From Chrysaora quinquecirrha (taxonomy: Eukaryota; Cnidaria; Scyphozoa; Semaeostomeae; Pelagiidae): 64,000 nucleotides of DNA. Shown here piece after piece: positions 8,506 to 18,320 of the stretch. The stretch's first letter is position 1. Every line of letters begins with the position of its first letter. A program made the position numbers and the translations under genes. The DNA is taken from NCBI GenBank assembly GCA_014526335.1, contig JACTAT010000022.1, positions 3,709,714 to 3,773,713 of the forward strand, written 5' to 3'. The notes below the pieces were generated by a model. The model was not told the DNA's origin, searched no databases, and worked only from the letters and a program-made list of their open reading frames with translations.

Positions 8506-11500
8506 CGGAACATTTGAAGTAGTAAGATTATCCCTCTGGACCAAGTCTTGAAATTTCCCCCACTTTGGTGATATAGAAAGAAGGTGATACCTAATACTGA
8601 TTTTTTTCTTTTTAGGAGAAAAACCTGAGCCTAACCACCGTATCAGTATTCGATGGCAATGAGAGATTCATCGATTTGAGTCTGAATAATGCGATATCGA
8701 CGGGGGGTTGGATTCTGGTTGAAAATTTGCATCTGGGAGAAGAGAAATGGTTGCAGCAATTCGCAAAAAGAGTAGCAAGATTGCAGGATCAGTCAAGTAA
8801 GAAAACAGTTTATAACTTTTGCTTCCTACGATGCTTCAATTTGACACGATGCTTGCATTTGACAGTATCTTGCACCAACACTGCATAGTAACTTCGTTCT
8901 ATTTACTTTGCTGTTATTGATCCATGTTGAAAATCCAATGTATATTTTTCACAGATGCAGAAGAACAGTGGAGGATATTTCTGAGCACGGAGGAAAGTGA
9001 CAAAGTACCACTACAGCTGCTTCATCTCTGTGAAAAAGTATCTGTTGACACTTTTCATGCTGTAGCAAGCAATGTTCGGTGGACCATTGACGAAAATAGC
9101 GAGGATATCAAACGAAGTGTTATTTCTTCCATCAAGGTATCACTTTGATAATGTAGTACTGCGTTAGCAAATGAATATGCTTGCTTGCTTGCATACAGTC
9201 GACAAGTCTCGAATCTTTGCTTCGAAGGGGGGAGATTATTTAATAGGGAAGTTTGTGATTATTTGTTTTCACTAGAAGTGCAAATGATAATGATATAAGG
9301 GCATGTTCTTCTGGACCTCCAAACCTTCCGAATTTCGAAAACAGAACGCTTCCAAACAGAATCCATGATGTGAAAACTTTTGCCGCAAAATTGTATCCTG
9401 GCAACTGGCAAATTGGTAGTCTTATTCGAACTTCGAACCGTGAATCTCTCGAAGGCCTCGGAAACCTTCCGAATTTCGAACACAAAACGCTTCCAAAAAC
9501 AGAATCCATGATTTTCAAGAAATTCAATTTCTGGAAATCTTAAAACTTTCGCGCCAAAATTCCTGTTTGCCTTGTCCCAGACCCATTCGTGGAATGTATC
9601 CTGGCAACTGGTAAAATAGAAGTCTTTTTCGAACTTCGAACCGTGAATCTGTCGAAGGTCTCGGAGACCTTCCGAATTTCGAACACAAAACGCTTCCAAA
9701 AACAGAATCCATGATTTTCAAGAAATTCAATTTCTGGAAATCTTAAAACTTTCGCGCCGAAATTCCTGTTTGCCTTGTCCCAGACCCATTCGTGGAATGT
9801 ATCCTGGCAACTGGTAAAATAGAAGTCTCTTTCGAACTTCGAACCGTGAATCTGTCGAAGGTCTCGAAGACCTTCCGAATTTCGAACACAAAACGCTTCC
9901 AAAACAGAATCCATGATTTTCAAGAAACACAAGTCCTGGAAATCTGAAAAACTTTGACGCCGAAATTCTTGCTTGCGTTGTCCCCAGACCCATTCTTAGA
10001 ATTTATCCTGGCAAATGGGTAAATGGAAGTCTCTTTGGAACGTCAAATCGTGAATTTTTCGAAAGTCTCGGAAACGTTCTACTTCTGATTGCAGAAGGTT
10101 TTAGAGAGCTCCAAAACCTGCCGTTTTCAGAAGAATGGTTTCGAAAAACACACATTGCGAAAAAAATAAGGCTACCGAAAAAAATTGGTTTAGAAGAACA
10201 CCCGCCTATGGTGTAGCGAATTTTAATTGTCCTGTCTTTCTGTCTCAGAGCACAGACGTTTGGCTCAGTGCAAAAGATGGATCGCTACTCTATCGAAACC
10301 TCCTTTATCTCATCTGTGTTATTCATGGTCTTATTCTATCAAGATTGAAGTATGTTCCAAAAACATTCACTTGCAAAGGCCCTGTAGATAACAATGACTT
10401 AGCCATCATCTGTAATTTGCTTGTCCAACAAAACGTTTGATCATTTGGCAACATCACCAAACACTGCTCATCAAACATTTTCGCTTGCTGTACCAAGAAA
10501 ATGTTTTTGAAATTTTTCCAAAACGCGCCAAGCAAGTTCTGCTTTTCAAGCAATGTTTTTCAACGTGGCCAAACAGGCAAACATTGTTTGCAAGGCAAAT
10601 CTCAAATGTTTAACAAAATGTTTGATTGTTTTGCCACGGCCATAGAGAATGAGAATAAAAGCAAGAATTTTTCAAAAATGCTATTCTTGAGGCCCTGGCA
10701 GAACGAGCAAACATAATTGCTCATATATTCGAGATTTGCTTTGTAAGCAATGTTTGAACGTGCAGCAATGTCGCAAAGCATTGTTTCATAAGCAGAATGG
10801 CAAAGGAATGTATTTTACAAAATTTCTGGGGAATGATTTTGGAAAAACTTGAAAAAACACATTCTCCTTGTCACAAGCAATAAATATTTGACGAGCAATG
10901 TTTTGCAGCATGGCAAAATGGTAAAACATTTTGCTTGACAATGTTTAACATACAATTTTTGACGAAAAATGTTTGATCTTTTGGTCAGCGCGTAAGATCT
11001 TGCGTAACTAGAACCATGTTAACTTCACACCCATTTTACGTTTTTTTAGCAAGACAACTGTTTGGCCCGCTTCACCATCTTTGAATGTTCATATGTATTT
11101 GAATAAGTGGACTGGAAGGCCTAGGCCAAGGAGATCCTGAATTTATACGTCTGATATTGAAATGTGCTCAAGTATAAGCTCTGAGCCATCTTAAGCAATG
11201 ATACATATCCTAATTTGCAAATTTTTCATCTTCTAGAACATTTACTGCTCCAAACTAACAAGTGACTCTGACAAGCAATTTGTCGAAATGCTTTTCAACT
11301 GTTTGGCAAGTGGTCTTTCCAATAATCATGGGTCCACTGTTGACTTCGGAAAATGGTCTGTTGCCGTTCCGCCGGCGAATATCGATCCTACGGAGTATCA
11401 GAACTGGTTTGTTGACAAGTTGGAAGGGTGTGACGGCCAGGATTGTACGATTACTGCTTTGAATATTGGAGTACATGTCAGTAGAGAATTTGAAGAGCAA

Positions 11501-13201
11501 AGGTATGGTTTCTTGACTTAATTACAGCTATTGACTTCTTTCCTCCTTTTTTTTGTAAACCTTTGTCTTTGTATTTTTTTTTGTCTTTGTATTTGCTTAG
11601 TAGTAGGTTTCAATTAGCTATGTTAGCTATTAGCTATTATTTCGTAGTACCTGCTTTAAATAGATTAATATGAATAATAATAATAATAATAATAATATTA
11701 ATGGTAATATCTTAATGTAATATAAATTATTGTCAATCGCGTGATTAAGAGGTGGTGAATTCCTGCTACGAAATTCTACAGTCCCGCTCCTGAGCAGTGG
11801 CGGCGCTGCTCCTAGACTTTCTGCTTAGCAATCATCAACATTCTTAGCGCACGGATAAGAATCTATGATTATAAAATTCTCTTTCAGTAAAACATTCTTT
11901 GGGAGGGATTTTATATCGGGAGGCATACTTGGGTAGTGGGGATGTGCTAACAGAACATTATTTAATTTCTCCATTTACTTAATCCTTGGTTGACGATGGG
12001 TTAGATTTTTTAAAAATTTTTACCTGAGGATAGGTGGGTCTTTCAATAAGTTCACCTGAGAATGGATGCTTTTCCAATTCATCTATCTGAGAGGGGTTTA
12101 ACAGTTTCAATATCGATATCCACACACCTCTACCGAAAAATTTCAAGAGTCCCTTCTCCAGGGTTTGTTACCTTCAGCCATAAAAGATAATTCCATCCCT
12201 GTACATAAAAAAATTGGCTAGGGATTTTCAGAAAGTCAGATTGAAGATAAATTAGTTTCAAGTACCTATGTATAACAATTACTAATACTTCATTTAAAAA
12301 TCAGTTCGATATCATTACTTTTTCTCCTCTTTTGTAGATCAAATGACTTTATTGACACGTTGAGACAGTTGTATTACGCCTCCAAGACTGAACTCTTCTC
12401 TCAAAGACCTTCATTTGCAGTAGAAATTAATGCTTTTAGAATTCGACAAGCGATCGATCTTTGCAAAGAGAACCTTCCTCCGTTGCTGAAAATCGATGAA
12501 AACTTTGGCATGACACATTGTCAAATGAGACTGAACCCTCAACTGAGATCACTAACGCCTTTATCTGAAAAAAGCCTGCGACTGAATGAGAGCGAAGAGC
12601 TTGCCTCATCGATGAGTTTCTGTCTGTTAAAGGTAAATATCGTACATCATTATATTTCGTGCTTCTGCATAGCAATGCATAGATAGGTGGTGTGGCCGAG
12701 ATGGTCAAGGTGTTCGTCTCACGATCGTGAGGTCGTGGGTTCGAATCTCGTCGAGACCACTTTTCCATGCCTTCAGTCAGTTTACCTGTTCACCCTTCAT
12801 AGATCCGCAATATGAGTATGCAGGGTGTTCGTTCTAAAACAAAAGTCTGGATGAAAAGTCACAAGCAGTAGGTTTGCATCAGCTGTAAGCTTTACAGCTG
12901 CCTGAGACCAAGTGATACTGTTGGCTTGCTGTTTGCCTCCTTGGTTGATTGTTTGCTTGCTTAAATGATTGATTGATTGATTGCTTGCGTTTGCTTGCTT
13001 GGCTGCTTACTTGTTTGCTTGCTTACGTGATTGCTTGCTTGCTTGCTTGCTTGCTTGCGTTTGCTTCCTGTTTGCTTGCTTGCGTGATTGCTTGCTTGCT
13101 TGCTTGCTTGCGTTTGCTTGCTTGCTTGCTTGTTTGTTTGCTTGCTTGCTTGCTTACTTACTTTCTTAATAGCTTTCTTGCTTGCTTGCGTTAGCTTGGT
13201 G

Positions 13202-13235
<34 letters not shown>

Positions 13236-16200
13236 CTGAAAGCTTGTTGGCTTACTTGATTACTTGCAAATTTTCACGTGGCAAGATGGGGGCACAAAAT
13301 TTAAGAAATTAATGCTCTTTAGATAACTGGACAATGTTTAAATTTATCGTGATAATATTCATTGATATTTGCTTTCTAGGAATGCGAAGATTTCAATTCA
13401 TCAATATACAAAATCTCATCTTGCATTCAACAACTTGATGAGAAACTTGTAAGTGGAATTCATGCAGTACCAAATTCAATGGAAAACATCCTCGATGCCC
13501 TGTATTCAAACCAAGTTCCTAGTGAATGGATCATTGGAAACTGCAAAACAACACAACAGACGCTTAGCAAATGGATCGAAGGTAAAATTTAGGTCTCGTT
13601 AACAGCTAGATCGAGGCTGTAGATTAATCTTTGTGCACAGACTCCTGAAAACATTTACAAGATATTTACACACTGTCCTTAGAGAAACACTCTCACCCCA
13701 TGTTATGTCCTTGCAGTACGTAAAGGGATATGCAGTACGGTGGCGGATATTCAGTACGGTGGAGGTACCATGATTGCCATTGGGAGGCATCTTGAAGTAT
13801 ACGGTGGCGGATGTGCAGTACGGTGGGGTCGGGGTCAAATCACGATCGCCGTGCCGTGTGGCTACCATAAGTAGATCTACTTTCAACTTTCATCGACTTC
13901 CAACTTTAAGTACAGGTTATTTTTCTGTTTTAAAGTAGCTATCTTTTACTTCTGAAACTTTCCAACCTTCCCTAACTTTAAGTACAAGTTAAAAGTAGAT
14001 CTACTTCCAACTTTCACCTAACTTTAATTTATGGTTAAAAGTATATTTAAGGTGAAGGTTAAAAGTAGATCAACTTCCAACGTTCATCAAACTTTAAGTA
14101 CTGGTTAAAAGTGGATCTACTTCCAACCTCCCATAACTTTAAATTAAAACTTTAACTATATTCCAGCTATAAGTAACTATATTTTTAATATTCTAAATTT
14201 ATTTTAGCTATATTTTAGCTGTATTCTTAGCTATATTTCTCTTTCTGTTTTAGGTCGTTCAAAAGCCTACGCACAACTGAACACGTGGTTAAAACGTGGT
14301 TCTGTGCCACGCCCAAATGCAGAACCTACAATTGGTTACGGTTTTCTCGAAGCAGTTGATCTCAGTTTGCTGTCCAATCCAAGAGCGTTGATCGCATCAA
14401 TGAAATATGCAAAGGCTTTGTCACGTGATGTTGCCATTGAACAGGTTTGTCTTGTCATAACTTGCTGCACTTTTGCGTTCTTTTTGTTTCGTTTCGTTTC
14501 GTTCCTTTAACTCTTCTGAAAACTGAAAAGAGAAGGTTATTTTGAATCGAGAATTTCTTCCGCACAATCTCCCATCTCTGGAGTCAGGAAAGTTTGAGTT
14601 TGAAAAGTCTTAGATTTTGCCGAGAGTTATCAAATAGAACGGGCCTTCATTCTCTTGGAAGTCTCCTGAAAAAAAGAAGCAGAGAAAGGCCCCAGAAAAG
14701 ACTACCCTAAATATTCAGCAGTAAATTTTGCCTGTAACTTGCTGTTCTAGAAAAATGTAAATAAAATCTTTAAATGCATTGCTTATTCAACTACAGGCCG
14801 GACATTCAAAGGTTTATTCTTGTTCTTCATTGAAAATGTCAAATTAATAGCAAATATTTTAGTCAATCGTAGTTCTAATGTTGCTCAGTTTTCTCTCAAG
14901 ATCTCCTTGAAATGCTACGTATCTAAACGTCATAACAGAAGTCCGACATTACCCCCTGGAATAAACATCAGAGATGGCGTAATGCTGAAGAACCTGCATC
15001 TCAAAGGTGCATCGTGGGATATTGAAAGGGGGTGTTTAACTGAGTCGAGGTAAGTGGAGGCTAAATCTGTTTTATTTTTGGCATTCTTTCAGGCTCTTTT
15101 AAACTGGCATTCCATTTGTGCTGAAGAGCTAGTTCAAGTTACAAAGAGATCATTTGCTTACTGAAAACGGTCTAACTTCATTGTATTGGGCAAAGTTACA
15201 GTAACCATAGATTAAAGAAAATGCTATTATTATTGAAGCAGATACATATCATAACATACCCTCAATACTTATCACCCCAAATACCCTTTCCAACCTTTCT
15301 ATAACAACACTGGAATCACTCCGTCTGTTTTTAAAATTTCCCATTACTCTGAACCTCTTTTTCTCATGGACTTCACTTTGATTTGAAGTCCCTAGATAAG
15401 ATTGAATACCTGAGTCGTTAGTTTCGCTCCTCCACCTCCTCTCGCCCCGCTACAACTACAATGACAGTTTGAGCGATCTCATTTTAGTGTTTGCCTCGGT
15501 TTCAGGAGCGATAACTGAGGGTCAGGTAAAAGTCTATATAAGAATCACAACTTCCTAAGTATCTAAGGGCCCCAAGTATCTCAGTTTCGCTACTGACATT
15601 CCTCCGTTGTTTCATTAAATTTTTAGCCACTTGTCCTTTCTGTAATTAGTTCCATTCTGTAATTAGTTGCAACTAGCTCTATTTCTGATATGCCTTTCAG
15701 AAATTCTGTCGAGAAGCTTCCACTGATCTTTCTTACAACTGAAATAATACTGGATGAAGACACATCTGAAAAGGCCAATGATTGCTTTGATTGTGCAGTC
15801 TATGTGAATGGGGTAAGTCTTCCTTTATTGGTCTTTCTTGCTCGGCTGTAATACACTCTTTTTATGAGAACAATTTTATAAGAACACGAGCCTGGATTTT
15901 GCCCGGATTTTGAGAACAAAATAAGAAGAAGCTGAGGCTGGCCTTTTCATAAGCCCTAAGAATATCAGCTAACTATGAAAGTAAGATAGTCAAACTGAGT
16001 GTAAAAAGCGAAGCGAACAACGAAATAGACAAGCATGCTGCATTTTTACACAAACCTTGTACCACTACAGACATTCACTGAAATATATTACTATCTAAGT
16101 AACCAAGGAATTAAGAACTGATTAAGAACGTTTCAGGCTCAATAAAGACAAAATTTTGATTGTCAGCCAAGCCTCGATCAAAACCTCCTGGTTCTAATAA

Positions 16201-16700
16201 AAAAATAGTGTAACCATTGTTAGTGACCTAATTGTGAATATAAATCGGCAAGAAGAAATACGAGTTCTCCCTTGCTGACGTTTCTGGTGTTTATAGTCTG
16301 AGTCTGAGAAGTGTCAGACGGAAAAAGCTTATAAGTCTGTTCCGACAAGGTTCCGACAGATGTTTCCGCTGTTTCTCGCTGCTTTCTTCTAGTGCTCACT
16401 GAAACTGCTCTTAGAAGCTCAGTGGCATCTGACACGGGCTTCTGAGAGCAGCTCGTCCTAAGTTAGCTAATTTTCACATTTTTGTGATCTAAGCCCTAGC
16501 TGCTTTCTGACTGGTTTCTATCAAATAGAGTTTATTAAAATAATTTAACACTATGTACGTAATAGTTACACCAGCTAATTCATCTCAATTGTTTTTAGTG
16601 TCGTCAAGAAATGATATTCAAATTGCCCTTACACGTGGGAGAAAGCCAAGTCAAGAACTTTTGTTCGTTCGCTGATGCTTGCATTTTGTTGGAGCCATAG
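7575..16700 (+). CDS. Dynein heavy-chain C-terminal protein (D6/AAA6, lid and C-terminal domain), 686 aa
   Basis: Ten exons (7575-7955, 8616-8796, 8955-9136, 11237-11502, 12338-12632, 13380-13581, 14254-14444, 14901-15049, 15701-15812, 16599-16700) join in frame to 686 codons plus TAG. Residues 51-57 read CLRPDRF, the usual opening of the AAA6/D6 region. Residues 157-172 (GGWILVENLHLGEEKW) align with the GxWVxLQNCHLAxSW motif. Residues 591-606 (DGVMLKNLHLKGASWD) match the DGVxxxGLFLEGARWD motif of the C-terminal domain. In full dyneins this region completes the AAA+ ring. The tail, AAA1-5 ATP sites and microtubule-binding stalk are absent, so the product alone could not be a motor. The start is uncertain: ATG 7575 has an in-frame TAG 12 bases upstream and lies at a repeat boundary. 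The first 45 residues are polar and match nothing I know. Sequence is diverged from axonemal and cytoplasmic dyneins. A DNHD1-type dynein is possible but unproven. Confidence 0.82.
7956..8615. other. Dynein-like intron 1 with CTTG microsatellite
   Basis: Contains an interrupted (CTTG)n tract at 8212-8505 and the duplicated tail to 8599. It ends in the strong acceptor TTTTTTTCTTTTTAG. The long Cys-Leu-Ala and Ser-Lys-Gln-Ala open frames are translations of the microsatellite. Confidence 0.85.
8212..8505. repeat. (CTTG)n microsatellite, interrupted
   Basis: Nearly 300 bp of CTTG units with scattered GTTTG, GATTG and GTGTG variants. On the minus strand it is (CAAG)n. Confidence 0.97.
8616..8796 (+). 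CDS. Dynein-like exon 2 (D6 GGW motif)
   Basis: 181 nt, donor GTAAGA. Encodes EKNLSLTTVSVFDGNERFID and then ISTGGWILVENLHLGEEKW, the most diagnostic dynein segment in the gene. It ends one base into an Asn codon. Confidence 0.9.
8955..9136 (+). CDS. Dynein-like exon 3 (end of D6, start of lid)
   Basis: 182 nt, acceptor TTTTTCACAG, donor GTATCA. Encodes EEQWRIFLSTEESDKVPLQL, equivalent to the family's FRLWLTS-x-P segment, then NSEDIKRSVISSIK. Confidence 0.88.
9318..10080. repeat. Tandem repeat, about 203-bp period, roughly 3.5 copies
   Basis: The landmark CCGAATTTCGAA recurs with GAATTT at 9330, 9471, 9674 and 9877. The last three are exactly 203 bp apart, and the first interval is shortened. 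Each unit contains AATCCATGATTTTCAAGAAA, AACTTTCGCGCC and CCCAGACCCATTCGTGG. Units 9471-9673 and 9674-9876 are nearly identical. Confidence 0.9.
10083..10203. repeat. End module of the 203-bp family
   Basis: Runs from CTGATTGCAGAAGG to GGTTTAGAAGAACAC and matches 7455-7574. It closes the tandem array at 9318-10080, just as the same module closes the solo copy before ATG 7575. Confidence 0.65.
10420..10990. repeat. AAGCAA/TGTTTG-rich interspersed repeat
   Basis: Many degenerate occurrences of AAGCAATGTTT, CAAACATTG and AACATTTTG in both orientations. The same wording returns at 60456-60585 beyond the satellite, so this is a dispersed family with internal dyads. Confidence 0.6.
11237..11502 (+). 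CDS. Dynein-like exon 4 (lid region)
   Basis: 266 nt, phase 0 at its start, donor GTATGG. Encodes NIYCSKLTSDSDKQFVEMLF and later VDFGKWSVAVPPANIDPTEY, equivalent to the YxIPxxxDxxxYxxYI stretch of dyneins. The usual NYGGRVTDDWD motif is not recognisable. Confidence 0.82.
11503..12337. other. Dynein-like intron 4
   Basis: Includes an (AAT)n microsatellite of about eight units at 11673-11696 and short T-rich repeats. No exon seen. Acceptor TTTCTCCTCTTTTGTAG. Confidence 0.75.
11673..11696. repeat. (AAT)n microsatellite
   Basis: About eight uninterrupted AAT units inside dynein-like intron 4. Confidence 0.95.
12338..12632 (+). CDS. Dynein-like exon 5
   Basis: 295 nt. Its first base completes an Arg codon. 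Encodes SNDFIDTLRQLYYASKTEL and ENLPPLLKIDENFGMTHCQM, ending SSMSFCLLK at donor GTAAAT. The position corresponds to the segment between lid and C-terminal domain. Confidence 0.82.
12687..12760 (+). tRNA. tRNA-like gene or tRNA-derived SINE head (anticodon not assignable)
   Basis: 74 nt with a recognisable pol III A box (TGGCCGAGATGG), a B box (GGTTCGAATCT), acceptor ends GTGGT/ACCAC and a TTTT terminator at 12761-12764. The anticodon arm does not fold normally: CTCAC-GATC-GTGAG leaves only a 4-nt loop, and position 6 of the acceptor is a G-G mismatch. I therefore favour a tRNA-derived element or pseudogene over a working tRNA. The Ser/Leu-like D-arm wording is a weak hint of origin. Confidence 0.45.
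12922..13267. repeat. (TTGC)n microsatellite, interrupted
   Basis: About 340 bp of TTGC units with GTTTGC, GATTG, TTACG and TAGC variants. Third large tract of this motif in the dynein-like locus. Confidence 0.95.
13380..13581 (+). CDS. Dynein-like exon 6 (start of C-terminal domain)
   Basis: 202 nt. Encodes ECEDFNSSIYKISSCIQQLD and DALYSNQVPSEWIIG, matching the LYNNxVPxLW segment of dyneins, and ends TLSKWIEG. Donor GTAAAA. Confidence 0.88.
13713..13828. repeat. GCAGTACGGTGG minisatellite
   Basis: Five degenerate copies of CAGTACGGTGGCGGAT-like units. Confidence 0.7.
13870..14135. repeat. AAGTAGATCTACTTCCAACTTT minisatellite
   Basis: Four or five degenerate units built from AAAAGTAGATCTACTTCCAA and AACTTTAAGTACAGGTT. 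The AGTAGATCTACT core is palindromic. Confidence 0.7.
14254..14444 (+). CDS. Dynein-like exon 7 (C-terminal domain)
   Basis: 191 nt, donor GTTTGT. Encodes KAYAQLNTWLKRGSVPRP, NPRALIASMKYAKALSRDVA and IEQ. It sits where dyneins read LxxWxxxGxPxxFWISGFFFPQxFLT; the WISGFFFPQ motif itself is not kept. Confidence 0.85.
14901..15049 (+). CDS. Dynein-like exon 8 (EGARWD-type motif)
   Basis: 149 nt, acceptor GTTTTCTCTCAAG, donor GTAAGT. Encodes ISLKCYVSKRHNRSPTLPPG then DGVMLKNLHLKGASWDIERG, the clearest C-terminal-domain signature. The in-frame ATG at 14820 upstream is in the intron. Confidence 0.9.
15050..15700. other. Dynein-like intron 8
   Basis: About 650 bp. I see no repeat or exon beyond a short direct repeat TTCTGTAATTAGTT at about 15638-15668. 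Confidence 0.6.
15701..15812 (+). CDS. Dynein-like exon 9
   Basis: 112 nt. Its first base completes an Arg codon. Encodes NSVEKLPLIFLTTEIILDED and DCFDCAVYVNG, equivalent to the PVIxLxP and YxCPVYKT segments. Donor GTAAGT. Confidence 0.88.
15813..16598. other. Dynein-like intron 9
   Basis: Contains a partial copy of the short interspersed family (16255-16345). The minus-strand ORF at 16220-16435 lies over that copy and is not supported. Confidence 0.6.
16255..16345. repeat. Short interspersed repeat, copy 3 (second half)
   Basis: CTGACGTTTCTGGTG, CTGAGAAGTGTCAGACGG and AAAAAGCTTATAAGTCTGTT align with the second half of 1475-1620. Confidence 0.5.
16599..16700 (+). CDS. Dynein-like exon 10 (terminal exon, stop TAG)
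   Basis: 102 nt including the stop. Encodes CRQEMIFKLPLHVGESQVKN and FCSFADACILLEP. The usual STTGHSTNFV motif of dynein C-termini is missing, though length and a final hydrophobic stretch fit. Confidence 0.85.
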   Translation, partial: CRQEMIFKLPLHVGESQVKNFCSFADACILLEP

Positions 16701-17090
16701 TTAGCAAGTTTCTAACAAGGTTTTGGACTTTTTAATAGAGCTAAACACACTCAGAAAATAACAAACTATTTTTGCTGTAGCTGTAGTATATATATATGTA
16801 AATATATGTTTTGGAAGTACGTTGTCAGTTGAAACACCTTATCTATAAGATGCACGTTTTACTCTGTTGTAACATAACTATTTAGATGTTATCTACATGC
16901 AAATATAAGGACATTACCTATCTTAAGAATCGTTGTCCAGCCTTCGTATCGATTAATTATTACGTGAAAACGATTACTTTTTTACAGTATTTTTGGTGAT
17001 AATATCGATATCAACCTGTCTTCGATACATTTGACTGTTTCTTAATCTACCTCTCTCAAAACATAAGTAGTCGTACAAAGTAACAGGTTT
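16701..17090. other. Intergenic: dynein-like 3' flank up to the satellite
   Basis: AT-rich with a short (TA)n at about 16788-16797. No AATAAA is visible. The satellite begins only about 390 bp after the stop codon. Confidence 0.6.
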
Positions 17091-18320
17091 AAGAATTTGG
17101 TCGATTTTCGCGCCTTTTCCATAGCACAGTCTTGCCTTTTTTGCCAGAGTCGTTCGATTTCAGGGGTTTATCCTCTTCACATTAATTAACCAGAAGGGTT
17201 TGTAATGGGCTGGGAAGAGTATCAAGGCCTTTTACAGGGCCTTGAAAGTCCATTTATAAAGATTTCGAGCAATTTTGAAACCCTCGATTTTGCACAATTT
17301 TTTGCGATTTTTCCATAGTATAGCCTTGCCTTTTTGGCCAAAATCGGTCGATTTCAGGGGTATATTATCTTCATTTATTTCGACCCTAGGGGTTTATTAT
17401 GGACTTGTAAGAGACCCAAGAGCTTTTATAAGGCCTTGAGAGTCCATTAATAAAGATTTCGAGCATTTTCGGAACCCTCGATTTTGGGCGATTTTTGGCG
17501 ATTTTTCCATAGTATAGCCTTACCTTTTTGGCCAAAATCGGTCGATTTCAGGGGTATATTATCTTCATTTTATTCGACCCTTAGGGTTTATTATGGACTT
17601 GTAAGACACCCAACAGCTTTTATAAGGCTTTGAGAGTCCATTTATAAAGATTTTGAGCATTTTGGAACCCTCGATTTTGGCCAATTTTTGCGTTTTTTCC
17701 ATAGTATAGCCTTGCCTTTTTGGCCAAAATCGATCGATTTCAGGGCTATATTATCTTCATTTATTTCGACCCTTAGGGTTTATTATGGACTTGTAAGAGA
17801 CCCAAGAGCTTTTATAAGGCTTTGAGAGTCCATTTATAAAGATTTTGAGCATTTTGGAACCCTCGATTTTGGTCGATTTTTGGCGATTTTTCCATAGTAT
17901 AGCCTTGCCTTTTTGGCCAAAATCGGTCGATTTCAGGGGTATATTATCTTCATTTATTTCGACCCTTATGGATTATTATGGACTTGTAAGAGACCCAAGA
18001 GCTTTCATAAGGCTTTGAGAGTCCATTTATTAAGATTTTGAGGATTTTTTGAACCCTCGATTTTGGCCGATTTTTGGCGATTTTTCCATAGTATAGCCTT
18101 GCATTTTTGGCCAAAATCGGTCGATTTCAGGGTATATTATCTTCATTTATTTCGACCCTTATGGATTGATTATGGACTTGTAAGAGACCCAAGAGCTTTC
18201 ATAAGGCTTTGAGAGTCCATTTATAAAGATTTTCAGCATTTTTTGAACTCTCGATTTTAGCCGATTTTTGACGATTTTTCCATAGTATAGCCTTGCCTTT
18301 TTGGCCAAAATCGGTCGATT
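17091..18320. repeat. Left edge of satellite: diverged monomers
   Basis: The first monomer (17091-17300) is the most diverged, for example CCATAGCACAGTCTTGCC and TTAATTAACCAGAAGGG where others read ATTTCGACCCTAGGG. The next few carry private changes such as GGGCGATTTTTGGCG. Divergence falls steadily to the right. Confidence 0.85.

Larger units (their letters stand above)
9137..11236. other. Dynein-like intron 3, repeat-rich
   Basis: 2.1 kb holding the 203-bp tandem repeat (9318-10080), its end module (10083-10203) and a diffuse AAGCAA/TGTTTG-rich family (10420-10990). ORFs on both strands here are repeat translations. The acceptor is CATCTTCTAG. Confidence 0.75.
12633..13379. other. Dynein-like intron 5 with tRNA-like module and microsatellite
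   Basis: Carries a tRNA-like sequence (12687-12760) 54 bases after the donor and an interrupted TTGC tract (12922-13267). Acceptor TTTGCTTTCTAG. Confidence 0.8.
13582..14253. other. Dynein-like intron 6 with minisatellites
   Basis: Two compound minisatellites (13713-13828 and 13870-14135) and a TAGCTATATTT-rich tail before the acceptor CTTTCTGTTTTAG. Confidence 0.75.

Noticed and set aside
8176..8551. Cys-Leu-Ala and Ser-Lys-Gln-Ala repeat proteins, also at 12973-13312 and near 7067-7138
   Set aside because: Direct translations of (CTTG)n/(CAAG)n microsatellites inside introns.
9240..9993. Overlapping minus-strand ORFs with repeated FLENHGFC-like phrases
   Set aside because: Translation of the 203-bp tandem repeat; 203 is not a multiple of 3, so the phrases hop between frames.
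10323..10716. ORFs over the AAGCAA/TGTTTG repeat
   Set aside because: Repeat-derived, within a dynein intron, with no recognisable domain.
12436..12768. Minus-strand 110-residue ORF containing RRDSNPRPHD
   Set aside because: This peptide is the antisense translation of the tRNA-like module, and the rest is antisense to dynein exon 5.
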